In this document: positions 46,557 to 55,993 of the stretch, in pieces
How positions within the stretch are numbered: position 1 is the stretch's first letter
Layout: the number at the start of each line of letters is the position of its first letter
Assembly (NCBI RefSeq): GCF_008929045.1
Contig: NZ_VFAH01000024.1
Coordinates: 21,927-85,926 of the forward strand
From: Noviherbaspirillum aerium
GTDB taxonomy: Bacteria; Pseudomonadota; Gammaproteobacteria; Burkholderiales; Burkholderiaceae_D
Length of the DNA: 64,000 nucleotides
Reading direction: 5' to 3'
Translations under genes and position numbers: made by a program
The notes under the pieces: generated by a model
What the model was told of the DNA's origin: nothing
What the model saw: the letters and a program-made list of their open reading frames with translations, nothing else
Database searches by the model: none

Positions 46557-46679
46557 GCTGTGTTTGATAAGCGTCGCGAACGGTTCAGATTGGCATCGAG
46601 GAGCGCACGCGTACGCAGGGTACACCGAGCACCGCAGGGGTCAATCCGGACCGCGCAGCAGCTTATCAAATACAGCCTA
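46554..46679. repeat. Family-A inverted-repeat element, reference copy (126 bp)
   Basis: The ends are TA + GGCTGTGTTTGATAAGC and GCTTATCAAATACAGCC + TA, i.e. 17-base terminal inverted repeats with one mismatch. The core contains GGCATCGAGGAGCGCACGCG. Length and TA ends resemble non-autonomous (MITE-like) elements of the IS630/Tc1 group. The TAG end is the stop codon of the glk fusion. The remaining bases to 46847 show a trace of family B (GTCCGCTCTAG near 46793) and no gene. Confidence 0.8.
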
Positions 46680-46847
46680 AGGCAATTGAACCAGAGTGGA
46701 CAGCATGCTTGCGGCATGAATACATGCCGCAAGCCGCACCGATCAAGTCCGCAATTCCAGAGCAGCCGATTCCTTGAACCATCTAATGCGGTCCGCTCTA
46801 GCCTCTGCAACCGGCGTATCCCGCCATGGTTCGACATGCTGCAAAAA

Positions 46848-47618
46848 TCAGTGCCCTGCCGGCAAGTCGTTGAGATAACGGCTGCTCCATGCTGCAATGA
46901 TGTCGGCGACGTATTCGGCGTCGCGGCGACGGGTCAGCAGATGATCGGCATTGTCGAGCGATACGAAACTTTTCGGATGTTTCGCTGCTGCGAATATCCG
47001 CGTTGCACTGCCGATGTCGACGGTTTGGTCGAGTGGTGAATGCATGACCATCAATGCACGTCCAAGCATGGTGACGTCCTGCAGAAGCCGTTGTTCCGCC
47101 ACATCGTCGAGAAACTGTTTCGTAATCCTGAACGGGCGTCCCGCCAGCTGCACCAGGGCTTCGCCTTCCTGCCGAATCTGGTCGACATGTACGGCAAATT
47201 GAGCAACAACATGTGCTGGATCACTGGGGGCGCCAATAGTCACGACAGCATTCGTTTCAGGAATGCGTCGGGCAGCGGCCAATACCGCGGCGCCGCCCAA
47301 ACTATGGCCAATCAATAGCGAAGGAGCCGCGTGGGCGGTACGCAAATGATTTGCCGCAGCAATCAGGTCGTCAAGATTAGACGAGAAATTAGTATTTGCA
47401 AACTCGCCCTCGCTTGCTCCAAGCCCGGTAAAGTCGAAACGCAGCACCGCGATTCCATGCGTGGTCAATGCCGAAGCAATTCGGCTGGCGGCGAAGACAT
47501 CCTTTCCGCAGGTAAAGCAGTGGGCAAATAAAGCATAGTTGCGGGGCGGTCGGGTCGGCAGATCCAGTCTCGCGGCCAGTTTCTGCCCCTGGCTGCCCGG
47601 GAAATCAAAACGTCGCAT
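46848..47618 (-). CDS. Alpha/beta hydrolase
   Basis: A 256-residue alpha/beta hydrolase. The nucleophile lies in [11 protein letters not shown], the acid in [10 protein letters not shown] and the histidine in LDNADHLL. The oxyanion region reads [11 protein letters not shown]. The same hydrolase type in other bacteria is often fused to an OsmC domain; here it stands alone. The substrate is unknown, possibly an ester or peptide. ATG at 47618 has GAGGA seven bases upstream; the ATG two codons earlier is too close. The upstream region contains a family-B repeat, so the promoter may lie in or near it. Confidence 0.88.
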   Translation of the reverse strand: MRRFDFPGSQGQKLAARLDLPTRPPRNYALFAHCFTCGKDVFAASRIASALTTHGIAVLRFDFTGLGASEGEFANTNFSSNLDDLIAAANHLRTAHAAPSLLIGHSLGGAAVLAAARRIPETNAVVTIGAPSDPAHVVAQFAVHVDQIRQEGEALVQLAGRPFRITKQFLDDVAEQRLLQDVTMLGRALMVMHSPLDQTVDIGSATRIFAAAKHPKSFVSLDNADHLLTRRRDAEYVADIIAAWSSRYLNDLPAGH

Positions 47619-47630
47619 TGCCATTCCTCG

Positions 47631-47790
47631 TAAAGCGGTTTGCGGGTAGGTGTAAGGAAGAATAGATTTTCCTCGGGAGGCAGGACAAGCTGGGAAAAGC
47701 ACCGAGTGGCAGGCCACGCCAGTGAAGAACGACCTGCCATGCACCCCACACAGGCCGAGGCGACCTTGCTTTCATCCGCAATCCGCCCTA
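47631..47790. repeat. Family-B inverted-repeat element (160 bp)
   Basis: It begins TAAAGCGGTTTGCGG and ends CATCCGCAATCCGCCCTA. It aligns over its whole 160 bases with 8363-8522, including GTGTAAGGAAG, GGGAGGCAGG, GTGGCAGGCCAC and GCCGAGGCGACC. It sits just upstream of the hydrolase start. Confidence 0.75.
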
Positions 47791-47959
47791 ATGAAGGTTG
47801 CAGCCGAATGCACTCGGCAAACCATGGAAAATCCTGTTTGCATCGAAGCCAGATGAATGCGTTGTCGATGCGACCCGCTTCGTGAAAACCCACAAAAACT
47901 CAAAGCGGGTTCGGGCAGGAAATCCATGACAGAACAGCTCCTCTGCAGCGCAGGCCCGG

Positions 47960-50797
47960 CTAACATCCGGCTTCACCGGGAGACAGACGCGCATGGTCGA
48001 TCTTCGCCAGTATTCCCGCAATCGCAGGAAGTCCGGCCGGCTTGGTAAGGTGCTCATTGAAACCAGCTTCCTTGGAACGCACGCGATCGCTTTCGCTGCC
48101 CCAACCGGTCAGCGCGACAAGCATCACGGATTGCATCTCAGGCAGCTGCCGCAACGCTTTTGCCACGGCATAGCCATCCATGTCAGGCATGCCAATATCC
48201 AGAAACACCGCATCCGGCTTGAACTCATGAGCGATCTGCAGGGCACGCAGTCCATTGTTGGCCACCCTTGTAGTGTGCCCGCCGATATCCAGCAATGCCG
48301 ACATGCTGTCGGCAATGTCTTCATTATCATCGACCACAAGCACCCGCACGCCTTGGCGTCTTTCTCCTTCTGCCTGGGGATGAACTGCGGAAGAAGCAGG
48401 TATTCCATCAAAGGCAACGCTCTCGGCCAAGGGCAGCCTGACTGTAAAAGCACTTCCCTGATTCGGACCCGGACTCGACGCCGTTACACTTCCGCCATGC
48501 AGTTCAACGAGCTGACGCACCAGAGTAAGGCCAATACCCAAACCACCCTGCGAACGCTTCATGTTGCTGTCCACTTGCGCAAACATTTCAAATATGCCGT
48601 GCAGCGCTTCGGCGGGAATGCCGAGACCATTGTCAGTGACGGCAATGACGACGTGGCTTTCTTCGCGTTGAACCGTCAACTCGATCCATCCGCCGTGTCC
48701 GGTATACTTGGCAGCGTTGTTGAGCAGATTGCTGATTATCTGTGCGATCCGAGTCGGATCGGCATGAACCATCAGCACTTCATCCGGCAACTTTACGTTG
48801 AAGCGGTGTCCGCTGGCTTCGATCAGCGGCATGCAGCTCTCGATGGCATTCGCAATAACCGGCTTCAGTTCCACACGTCTGCTCTTGAGCTCGATCTGGC
48901 CGCGCGTGATCCGGGCGACATCGAGGAGGTCATCGACAAGATGCACGAGGTGTAGCAATTGCCGTTCCATCATGTCGCGTGTCCTGCCTGTCATCTCGGC
49001 ATCATCACCGGCCAGTTGCAGGATGTGAAGGCCGTTGCGCAGTGGCGCAAGCGGGTTGCGCAATTCATGTGCAAGCGTCGCCAGGAATTCCGTCTTGCGC
49101 CGGTCCATTTCGGCCAGATCGGACGCCAGGCGGAGCAAACGCTCTTCTGTTTCCTTTCGGTCGGTAATGTCCGAGCCCGTCGGAGCAACAAACAGGATAT
49201 TGCCGTGGTGGTCGGTTACCGGCGCAAGGATCAGGTCGATGGTCCTCATGCGGCCATCCGTGGCGCAATATGGCATTTCCTTGCGAAAGGTGCCGCCGCT
49301 CGCCGCCTCCTTGACGCCCTGGCGCACCGTTTCAGTCAAGTCAGATGAACAATCCCACCACCCGCACTCCCAAAACTTTCTGCCGACAAGCTGCTCGCGC
49401 GTCAAACCGGTCATCTCCAGGCACGAGCGGTTTGCTTCAATCATTGTTCCGTCGATTGACATGACTCCGGCGAAATAGGAGCCCTGTTCAAAGAAGGTAC
49501 GAAATTTCGCATTGGTTTCGGCGGCGGCGATGGCTTCACGCACCGCCTGCCGCTCGCGTTCCTCGGCACGCTTTCTTTCATTGACGTCGGCAGCCATGCC
49601 GAGGATATGCGGGGAGCCGTCGGCCGCATGCTGAAGCCGGCCAGTCATTTCAACCCAGCGCAGGCTGCCGTCCTCGCGCAAGACGCGGCCCTGAAACGAA
49701 AAGCGTTCGCCGCTTGCGACGGTGGCAATTGCCTGACGATGGAATTCGGGAAGATCGTCCTTGTAAAGGAAGTCTTCCGGGTAGCACGCTAAATCCTGCC
49801 TCCTGCCGATAGCGACCGGACCTGGCGACGCGCCTTCAAAAATCTGCCGGGCACGGTCGTTTTCCCAGCGCATCCCGCCAGCGGCCGGATCCCATATCCA
49901 GATGCCGAGATCCGCCGCTTCCGTGGCAAGGCGTACCCGCGCCTCGCTTGCCGCGAGCCTGTCATTGCTGGCCTGGAGCTCTTCAGCGGCAAGCTGTTCG
50001 GCCGTCGCATTTCGGAAAATCTTTGCGTAGCCGCGCAGTTCGCCGGCTGGGTCATTCAAAGGCACCATCACACCATCTGCAAAAAAACGCGTCCCATCCT
50101 TGCAAATATGCCAGCGCCGGTTTTCGCTGCGGCCGGTCTCTTTCGCCATGCGCATTTCATATGCAGGCCGGCCCGCGACGCGGTCTTCCGGCGTAAAGAT
50201 GATGGCGGCAGAACGTCCGACAGCCTCGGCGGCAAGCCATCCCGTAATGGCTTCTGCCCCGCCTTCCCATTCCGTCACGATGCCGTTCGGGTCGGTGACG
50301 ACAAATGCATAATCCTTGCTGTTGTCGAGGATCAGGCGGATGCGTTGATCCTTGGCATTCAAGGCGGCTCGGTGCCGCTCCTGCTGGATCCGCGCCAGTT
50401 CCGCATTCTTGCGGTAAAGTTCGACAAAGAACGATACCTTCGCGCGCAACACCGAAGGTACCAGCGGTTTTGTCAGATAATCGACCGCGCCTAAGGCATA
50501 GGCTTCCTCGATAGGGAAATGGTCGTCGATGGCAGCGGTCTGGAACAGGATGGGCGTACGACTCGATGCGGAACGCTGACGTATGCGCCGCGCCGTTTCG
50601 AAGCCGCTGATGGTCGGCATTCGCACATCCAGCAGAATGGCAGCGAAATCCGCCTGTTCCACCTTGCTCAGCGCCTCCTCTCCGGAACGAGCCCGCACGA
50701 CATTCTCGCCGAGCCGTTCGAGCACCGCTTCCAGCGCCAGCAGGTTGGCCGGCTCATCGTCCACGATAAGGATATTGACGGCGTCGCTTCGCGTCAT
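47960..50797 (-). CDS. Hybrid sensor histidine kinase (REC-PAS-PAS-PAS-HisKA-HATPase-REC)
   Basis: A 945-residue soluble hybrid kinase. It opens with a receiver domain (about 8-120, LLDVRMP phospho-Asp, YLTKPL) followed by three PAS/PAC units (about 150-270, 290-415, 430-560). HisKA has HELRNPLAPLRN (His near 577), and HATPase_c spans about 685-800 (DNGLGIP, GGLGIGLTLVRQLVELHGG). The C-terminal receiver domain spans about 820-935 (VFLDIGMPDMDG, LTKPAG). It has no membrane helix, so it probably senses an internal signal or takes input by phosphotransfer. No output response regulator is adjacent. TGGAG eight bases upstream supports the ATG. Confidence 0.94.
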   Translation of the reverse strand: MTRSDAVNILIVDDEPANLLALEAVLERLGENVVRARSGEEALSKVEQADFAAILLDVRMPTISGFETARRIRQRSASSRTPILFQTAAIDDHFPIEEAYALGAVDYLTKPLVPSVLRAKVSFFVELYRKNAELARIQQERHRAALNAKDQRIRLILDNSKDYAFVVTDPNGIVTEWEGGAEAITGWLAAEAVGRSAAIIFTPEDRVAGRPAYEMRMAKETGRSENRRWHICKDGTRFFADGVMVPLNDPAGELRGYAKIFRNATAEQLAAEELQASNDRLAASEARVRLATEAADLGIWIWDPAAGGMRWENDRARQIFEGASPGPVAIGRRQDLACYPEDFLYKDDLPEFHRQAIATVASGERFSFQGRVLREDGSLRWVEMTGRLQHAADGSPHILGMAADVNERKRAEERERQAVREAIAAAETNAKFRTFFEQGSYFAGVMSIDGTMIEANRSCLEMTGLTREQLVGRKFWECGWWDCSSDLTETVRQGVKEAASGGTFRKEMPYCATDGRMRTIDLILAPVTDHHGNILFVAPTGSDITDRKETEERLLRLASDLAEMDRRKTEFLATLAHELRNPLAPLRNGLHILQLAGDDAEMTGRTRDMMERQLLHLVHLVDDLLDVARITRGQIELKSRRVELKPVIANAIESCMPLIEASGHRFNVKLPDEVLMVHADPTRIAQIISNLLNNAAKYTGHGGWIELTVQREESHVVIAVTDNGLGIPAEALHGIFEMFAQVDSNMKRSQGGLGIGLTLVRQLVELHGGSVTASSPGPNQGSAFTVRLPLAESVAFDGIPASSAVHPQAEGERRQGVRVLVVDDNEDIADSMSALLDIGGHTTRVANNGLRALQIAHEFKPDAVFLDIGMPDMDGYAVAKALRQLPEMQSVMLVALTGWGSESDRVRSKEAGFNEHLTKPAGLPAIAGILAKIDHARLSPGEAGC

Positions 50798-51538
50798 TAC
50801 TTTTCTCCAACGGGATGCAATTTACATAGAGCCATCCGGCGCCGCCGCACTTGCATGTTCTTCTGCGGTTTGTCTGCATGGGCAGCGTACCCGGCGTCAA
50901 ATGAAGACGCGGCCCCTGCGGCACGAAATGGCCTTGCCAAACACAGGCACCGGCGCGGCAGGGAAAGAATTCTCTCCATACGATCCCACGATAAGCTAGC
51001 TCATCGGTGTTGAAACCGGAACATCAGGGAGCACGCGGTGTTTCAGCCAAACCGGCAGGCGTTGTCGCACAAATCTCTCGTATCAGGTGCGATACCTGCG
51101 CGATTTGGGTGCAATTGGCATTATGACGGCATGGCGAATCATTCTACTGTCGTTGCACAATGAAAGGCCTTTCCAGCGCCCTTCTGATGTCTCTGTACCC
51201 GCTTACTGGAATGCGTGGTTTGATCCCCCCGCTATCAGGGCCTCTGAGATTGTCAATGCATGCAATCCCCTATCGCCCGCACACCAGCGAACCTCAAGCA
51301 GCACGGAGCATATTTATCGCAGCAAAATTGCGCCCCGTCATTCTTTGCCCGCCGGTCTTTGCGCTGTCACAAATAAATTCGAATAGCTCGATATAAAGTT
51401 CTTCATAAGGGCGAACGCCGGAAACAAAAACTGTCTTGCGCGCGTCTACGCAGAAACGGCTACTGACATGCCTTATCCGTCGATCTCGCGGAGGGTGTGC
51501 CAGATCAAGAGAAGGTAGCCTTACGCGATGGGCACCAG
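50798..51538. other. Long divergent intergenic region
   Basis: About 740 bases between the hybrid kinase and the serine protease gene. No gene is supported. A near-repeat GTATCAGGTGCGATACCTG (about 51078-51097) could be a binding site. Nothing else is recognisable. Confidence 0.45.
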
Positions 51539-52552
51539 ATGAAAAAGCAATCCCTCTATAGCAAATCGGTGCGCCCGCGTCGCGGGGACAAGTCCGCCGA
51601 TGACAAAGCTCACCCTCAGGAACAGTTTCAGCATCGGCCATCGCAAACAACACAGGCGTCATCCGCACAGGCGCCGCCGGCCGCGTCCATTGACCCCGCG
51701 CCGGCGGCTCCAGCTTCGCCGGTCGCCGCTGTCAAGCCCAGGCGTTTCAACAGATCACGCGCTTTTGCAGTCCGTCATGAAAAGCTGCTGCTGGTGCTTT
51801 CTTCCGTTCTCCTGAGCCTGTTGCTTGCGTTCACCTACCTGGGGACGCTGCCCAAAGAGCGCAAGCTGACGCAAAAGGATATTGATGCCGCCGTCCTGCA
51901 CACTTTGGAAAACAAGACGCTGCCGTCCGCGGAGGTCAAGGCCTTTGAAAGAATACGGCCCTCCGTTGTACGCGTCACGCAAGTCGGCGATGACAAGTCC
52001 CCATCAAAGGGCAAAACCCTTGGTGTCGGCACCGGAGTTGTGGTGGTCGACAAGGGCGTCATTCTTACCAATCTGCATGTGGTAGCCGGCGCGGAAAAAC
52101 TGCAGATCGACTTTGCGGATGGAACCAGGTCCGATGCCGTCATCATCGGGCAGCAACCCGAGAACGACCTCGCCGTCTTGCAGGCAAGCAAGGTGCCGGA
52201 TGATCTGATTCCTGCGACGCTGCGCTCCACGAAGGGTTTGGCAATCGGGGAGAAGGTCATGGCGGTCGGCTTTCCTTTCAATATCGGTCCGTCGGCATCA
52301 TCGGGCATCATCTCGGGCCTCAAACGCAATTATCAGGCGGAAGATGAAAAGCGCGTGCTGGCGAACCTGATCCAGTTCGACGCGGCAGCCAATCCCGGAA
52401 ATTCGGGAGGGCCGCTGATCACGATGAGCGGCGAAGTGGTCGGCATCGTGACCGCCATTCTCAGCCCGAATCCGCAAGGTTCATTTATTGGAATCGGTTT
52501 TGCCGTACCGATCGAAACCGCGGCAGCGGCCGCCGGCGAGGCGCCTTTCTAA
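51539..52552 (+). CDS. Membrane-anchored trypsin-like serine protease (S1C, no PDZ)
   Basis: A protein of about 337 residues: a proline/alanine-rich cytoplasmic N-terminus, one membrane helix near residues 82-100 (LLLVLSSVLLSLLLAFTYLG), then a periplasmic trypsin-like domain. The catalytic triad is His in LTNLHVVAGA, Asp in PENDLAVLQA and Ser in AANPGNSGGPL, as in DegP/HtrA enzymes, but no PDZ domain follows. It probably cleaves misfolded or regulatory envelope proteins. It is the first of four closely spaced genes with moxR, a DUF58 gene and a VWA gene. The start is uncertain: ATG at 51539 or GTG at 51497. Confidence 0.87.
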   Translation: MKKQSLYSKSVRPRRGDKSADDKAHPQEQFQHRPSQTTQASSAQAPPAASIDPAPAAPASPVAAVKPRRFNRSRAFAVRHEKLLLVLSSVLLSLLLAFTYLGTLPKERKLTQKDIDAAVLHTLENKTLPSAEVKAFERIRPSVVRVTQVGDDKSPSKGKTLGVGTGVVVVDKGVILTNLHVVAGAEKLQIDFADGTRSDAVIIGQQPENDLAVLQASKVPDDLIPATLRSTKGLAIGEKVMAVGFPFNIGPSASSGIISGLKRNYQAEDEKRVLANLIQFDAAANPGNSGGPLITMSGEVVGIVTAILSPNPQGSFIGIGFAVPIETAAAAAGEAPF

Positions 52553-52579
52553 AACGCAGCATCAACCAGGCAGAGGTCC

Positions 52580-53596
52580 ATGGAAGACAGAGAGAAAAGC
52601 AGCAATGAAGTATCGCGCCAGATGGAACAGGTGCTGTACGAAGTCAAGCGCGTGGTCGTGGGACAGGACCATTTCCTGGAACGCGTGCTGGTGGCGATTC
52701 TTGCGCGAGGCCATCTCCTGGTGGAAGGCGTGCCCGGTCTGGCCAAGACACTGACCGTCAAGACGCTTGCAAGAACGATTCAGGGCAGTTTCCGGCGCAT
52801 CCAGTTTACGCCTGACCTTGTTCCGGCCGATCTGATAGGCACCCGGATCTATAACCAGAAGACCGGCGAGTTCACCACCACGCTCGGCCCGGTGTTTGCC
52901 AATCTGATCCTCGCCGATGAAATCAATCGCGCGCCGGCCAAGGTACAAAGCGCGTTGCTTGAAGTCATGCAGGAGTGCCAGGTCACCATTGCCGGCGAAA
53001 CGCACCTGGTTCCCAAGCCCTTCCTTGTCATGGCCACCCAGAATCCAATCGAGACCGAAGGCACCTATCCCTTGCCGGAAGCCCAGGTTGACCGTTTCAT
53101 GATGAAAGTCCTGGTGGATTACCCCACCGAGGAAGAGGAATTCGTGATCGTCAACCGGGTGACGGGAGAAGCGCCCGATCTTGGCGCGGTCACATCCACC
53201 ATGCAGCTTGCGCAACTGCAGCAGCAGTGCCGGGAATGCTATGTCGATCCTTCGCTGGTGCATTACGCTGTGCGCCTGGTGGCAGCCACCCGGAATCCGG
53301 ATCGCTACAACGTTCCCAACCTGGCCCATTACCTCAACTGCGGCGCGAGCCCGCGTGCTTCGATTCACCTGATCGAGGGCGCCCGTGCGCTTGCACTGCT
53401 GCGCGGACGGCATCATGTGCGTCCGGAAGATGTTTCCGACCTCGTGCCCGACGTGTTGCGGCATCGCTTGTCGCTGACCTATGAGGCGCTGGCCGACGCC
53501 ATCACGCCGGATCAGATCATTCATCGCATCATGAAACACATACCTGCACCGGAAAGGCTCTTGGAAACCCATGTCCGACTTAACGCGAACGCCTGA
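52580..53596 (+). CDS. MoxR family AAA+ ATPase
   Basis: A 338-residue AAA+ ATPase. Walker A is GVPGLAKT (50-57), Walker B LILADEINRAPAKVQ, sensor 1 VMATQNPIETEGTYPLPEAQ, and the C-terminal lid contains GASPRASIHLIEGARALAL. MoxR ATPases act as chaperones for maturation or metal insertion of partner proteins, usually together with von Willebrand factor A proteins, which is the case here. The gene follows the protease by 27 bases and overlaps the DUF58 gene by 26 bases, indicating one operon. Confidence 0.95.
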   Translation: MEDREKSSNEVSRQMEQVLYEVKRVVVGQDHFLERVLVAILARGHLLVEGVPGLAKTLTVKTLARTIQGSFRRIQFTPDLVPADLIGTRIYNQKTGEFTTTLGPVFANLILADEINRAPAKVQSALLEVMQECQVTIAGETHLVPKPFLVMATQNPIETEGTYPLPEAQVDRFMMKVLVDYPTEEEEFVIVNRVTGEAPDLGAVTSTMQLAQLQQQCRECYVDPSLVHYAVRLVAATRNPDRYNVPNLAHYLNCGASPRASIHLIEGARALALLRGRHHVRPEDVSDLVPDVLRHRLSLTYEALADAITPDQIIHRIMKHIPAPERLLETHVRLNANA

Positions 53597-54506
53597 ATCG
53601 CTGCTCCGGCGCATCGAGCTGACCATCATCCGCCAGCTCGACGGAATGCTGCACGGCGACTATCACTCGCTGTTCCGCGGCGTCGGCCTGGATCTGGCCG
53701 ACCTGCGCGAGTACCAGTATCACGACGATGTCCGGCATATCGACTGGAATGTGACAGCAAGGCTGCAGACGCCGTATGTGCGTGAATACTACGAGGAGCG
53801 CGACCTGAACGCCTGGTTTCTGCTTGACCTCAGTTCATCGGAAGACTTCGGTTCCGGTGAAGTGACCAAGCGCTCACAGGCGGCCGAGGCGGTCGCCGTA
53901 CTGGCGAGCGTTCTGAGCCGGCATTCGAATCGGGTGGGGGCGCTGTTCTATGGCTCCAATGTCGACACGGTTATTCCCGCAGGCAACGGACGCCGGCATG
54001 TGCTTCAGATCCTGCACCGGATGATGGCCAGAGAGAAAGGCGTGCAGTCCGAGACGACCCGGCTGCATGACCTGCTGCAAACCGCGGCCCAGGTGATGAA
54101 GCGCCGCTCGCTGGTGTTCGTTGTGTCCGATTTCATTACCCAGCCGGGTTGGGAAAAGCCGTTGGCCCTGCTCGGCCAGCGGCACGACATCATTGCGCTG
54201 CGACTGTACGATCCGCTGGAAATGGAACTGCCCGACCTCGGCCTTCTGACGATCCAGGATGCCGAGACCGCAGAACAATTGCTGGTCGATACCCATGACC
54301 GTGGTTTCCGCAGCCGCTTTGCGGCCGCCGTGACGCGGCGCGAGGACGAATTGCATGCGGCATTCGATTATGCCGGCGTGGATGTCCTTGAATTGTCCAC
54401 CGAGGACAATGTCCTCGATGCACTGCTGCGTTTTTCCGACTTGCGCAAAGGGCGCAGCCGCTTGCATGCGGGCAGATCGCTGCCACCGCATCTGGAGAGA
54501 CGATGA
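53571..54506 (+). CDS. DUF58 domain protein (MoxR partner)
   Basis: A 311-residue cytosolic protein of the DUF58 family. The hallmark block is DLADLREYQYHDDVRHIDWNVTARL, followed by VREYYEERDLNAWFLLDLSSSEDFGSG, which is a VWA-like fold with a DLSSS in place of a perfect metal site. DUF58 proteins accompany MoxR ATPases and VWA proteins and are thought to be substrates or adaptors. Both gene borders overlap neighbours (26 bases with moxR, ATGA with the VWA gene), so production is coupled. Confidence 0.93.
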   Translation: MSDLTRTPESLLRRIELTIIRQLDGMLHGDYHSLFRGVGLDLADLREYQYHDDVRHIDWNVTARLQTPYVREYYEERDLNAWFLLDLSSSEDFGSGEVTKRSQAAEAVAVLASVLSRHSNRVGALFYGSNVDTVIPAGNGRRHVLQILHRMMAREKGVQSETTRLHDLLQTAAQVMKRRSLVFVVSDFITQPGWEKPLALLGQRHDIIALRLYDPLEMELPDLGLLTIQDAETAEQLLVDTHDRGFRSRFAAAVTRREDELHAAFDYAGVDVLELSTEDNVLDALLRFSDLRKGRSRLHAGRSLPPHLERR

Positions 54507-55558
54507 CATTTCTCTGGCCTGAATTACTCTGGGCACTGATCTGCGTACCGCTGCTGATCGGTCTTTACATCTTCCTGCTGCGCCGGAGGAAGAAACTTGC
54601 GGTCCGCTACGCCGGCCTGTCGATCGTCAAGGAAGCGATGGGCGCATCCCAGCATTGGAGACGCCACATTCCGCCGGCTCTGTTCCTGCTGGCGTTTACC
54701 GGCATGCTGCTTGCCATGGCGCGGCCGGCGGCGCTGGTGACACTGCCTTCGCAATACGAAACCGTGATCCTGGCGATCGATGTTTCGGGCAGCATGCGTG
54801 CCAGCGACGTGCAGCCGACCCGGATTGCCGCCGCGCAGGAAGCGGTGCGCGGCTTCGTTGAAAAGCAGCCACGCCATACCCGTATCGGCGTGGTGACTTT
54901 CGCCGGGACCGCTGCCGTGACTCAGGCACCGACGGAAAACCGGGAAGACATTCTTGCGGCCATCAACCGCATCCAGTTGCAGCGGGCGACAGCGATCGGC
55001 AGCGGCATCCTGGTTTCGCTGAAGGCCATCTTTCCCGAAGTGGAATTCGACCTCAATTCCAGCGATCCGCGCCCGAAGGAGTCACGCAATGGATCGGGCG
55101 GACGTTCAATCAATGAAGCTTCGGCCGAAAAGAAACCCGAGCACAAGCCGGTGCCGCCGGGCTCCTACACGTCGGCCGCCATCATTCTTCTGACCGATGG
55201 CCAGACCACCACAGGACCGGATCCGGTCGAATCATCGCTGATGGCCGCGGAACGCGGCGTAAGGGTCTTTACCGTCGGTGTGGGCACGCCCGAGGGTGAG
55301 GTTGTTGCCGGCGAGGGCTGGTCGATGCATGTGCGTCTGGATGAAGAGTCCCTGAAAAAAATAGCAGGTGTGACGGGGGCTCAGTATTTCTATGCCGGCA
55401 CCGCCAACGAACTGACCCAGGTATACAAGATGCTGAATTCCAAGCTGACGCTTGAGCGCAAGGAAACCGAAATCACCGCCTTTTTCGCCGCCGGCGCCGC
55501 CTTGCTTGCCTTGCTGTCCGCCTTGCTGTCGATGCTATGGTTTAACCGCATCCTCTGA
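54503..55558 (+). CDS. Membrane-anchored VWA protein (BatA-like)
   Basis: A 351-residue protein with two N-terminal membrane helices (about 7-27 and 57-75), a von Willebrand factor A domain facing the periplasm or cytosol from about 85, and a C-terminal helix (about 325-347). The metal-ion adhesion site is intact: DVSGSM at 93-98, TFAGTAA and LTDGQTTTG. A Ser/Lys-rich insert near 180-215 interrupts the domain. It matches BatA of the Bat/MoxR stress clusters; batB and tetratricopeptide partners are missing. The ATG overlaps the DUF58 stop by four bases. It ends the operon before a terminator. Confidence 0.93.
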   Translation: MTFLWPELLWALICVPLLIGLYIFLLRRRKKLAVRYAGLSIVKEAMGASQHWRRHIPPALFLLAFTGMLLAMARPAALVTLPSQYETVILAIDVSGSMRASDVQPTRIAAAQEAVRGFVEKQPRHTRIGVVTFAGTAAVTQAPTENREDILAAINRIQLQRATAIGSGILVSLKAIFPEVEFDLNSSDPRPKESRNGSGGRSINEASAEKKPEHKPVPPGSYTSAAIILLTDGQTTTGPDPVESSLMAAERGVRVFTVGVGTPEGEVVAGEGWSMHVRLDEESLKKIAGVTGAQYFYAGTANELTQVYKMLNSKLTLERKETEITAFFAAGAALLALLSALLSMLWFNRIL

Positions 55559-55591
55559 CGAAAACACCAGATATTCGAGCCGGGTTTCTCC

Positions 55592-55620
55592 AGCGCCTGC
55601 AGCCATGCAGGCGCTCTTAT
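55592..55620 (+). terminator. Rho-independent terminator of the moxR operon
   Basis: AGCGCCTGCA (55592-55601) pairs with TGCAGGCGCT (55606-55615), followed by CTTATTTT. The next 370 bases to 55993 are AT-rich with no gene and probably hold the promoter of the ligase gene. Confidence 0.85.
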
Positions 55621-55993
55621 TTTGCCAAGCGGATGTTGACGAGGTAAGCAACGCAGTTATCGCTTTTTGATTGTTCCACTCTGCAAAACATAAATTCCTA
55701 TTTTAAAACACTGCAGCGATAAGAAATTCATCTTTGCGTTGCGTAGGAAGGCCGGGACATGGCATGTTCCACATAGCTATTTCTCCCATGCCACTTAACT
55801 ATTACGCCATAATAAAATTTAATCTTTACATCACACAGCGGGCACTGTTAGGATAAATCATTATTCTGGAATTATGTTTCGCACTGCAGAACTAACGGCG
55901 GGACGCAGCAGCACAGCGGACTACCCCCAGGCAAGCGAAACGCTACCGCCGATGGCAATCCAGTGCAACGCATTGACGCTCGAGAAGGAAAAC

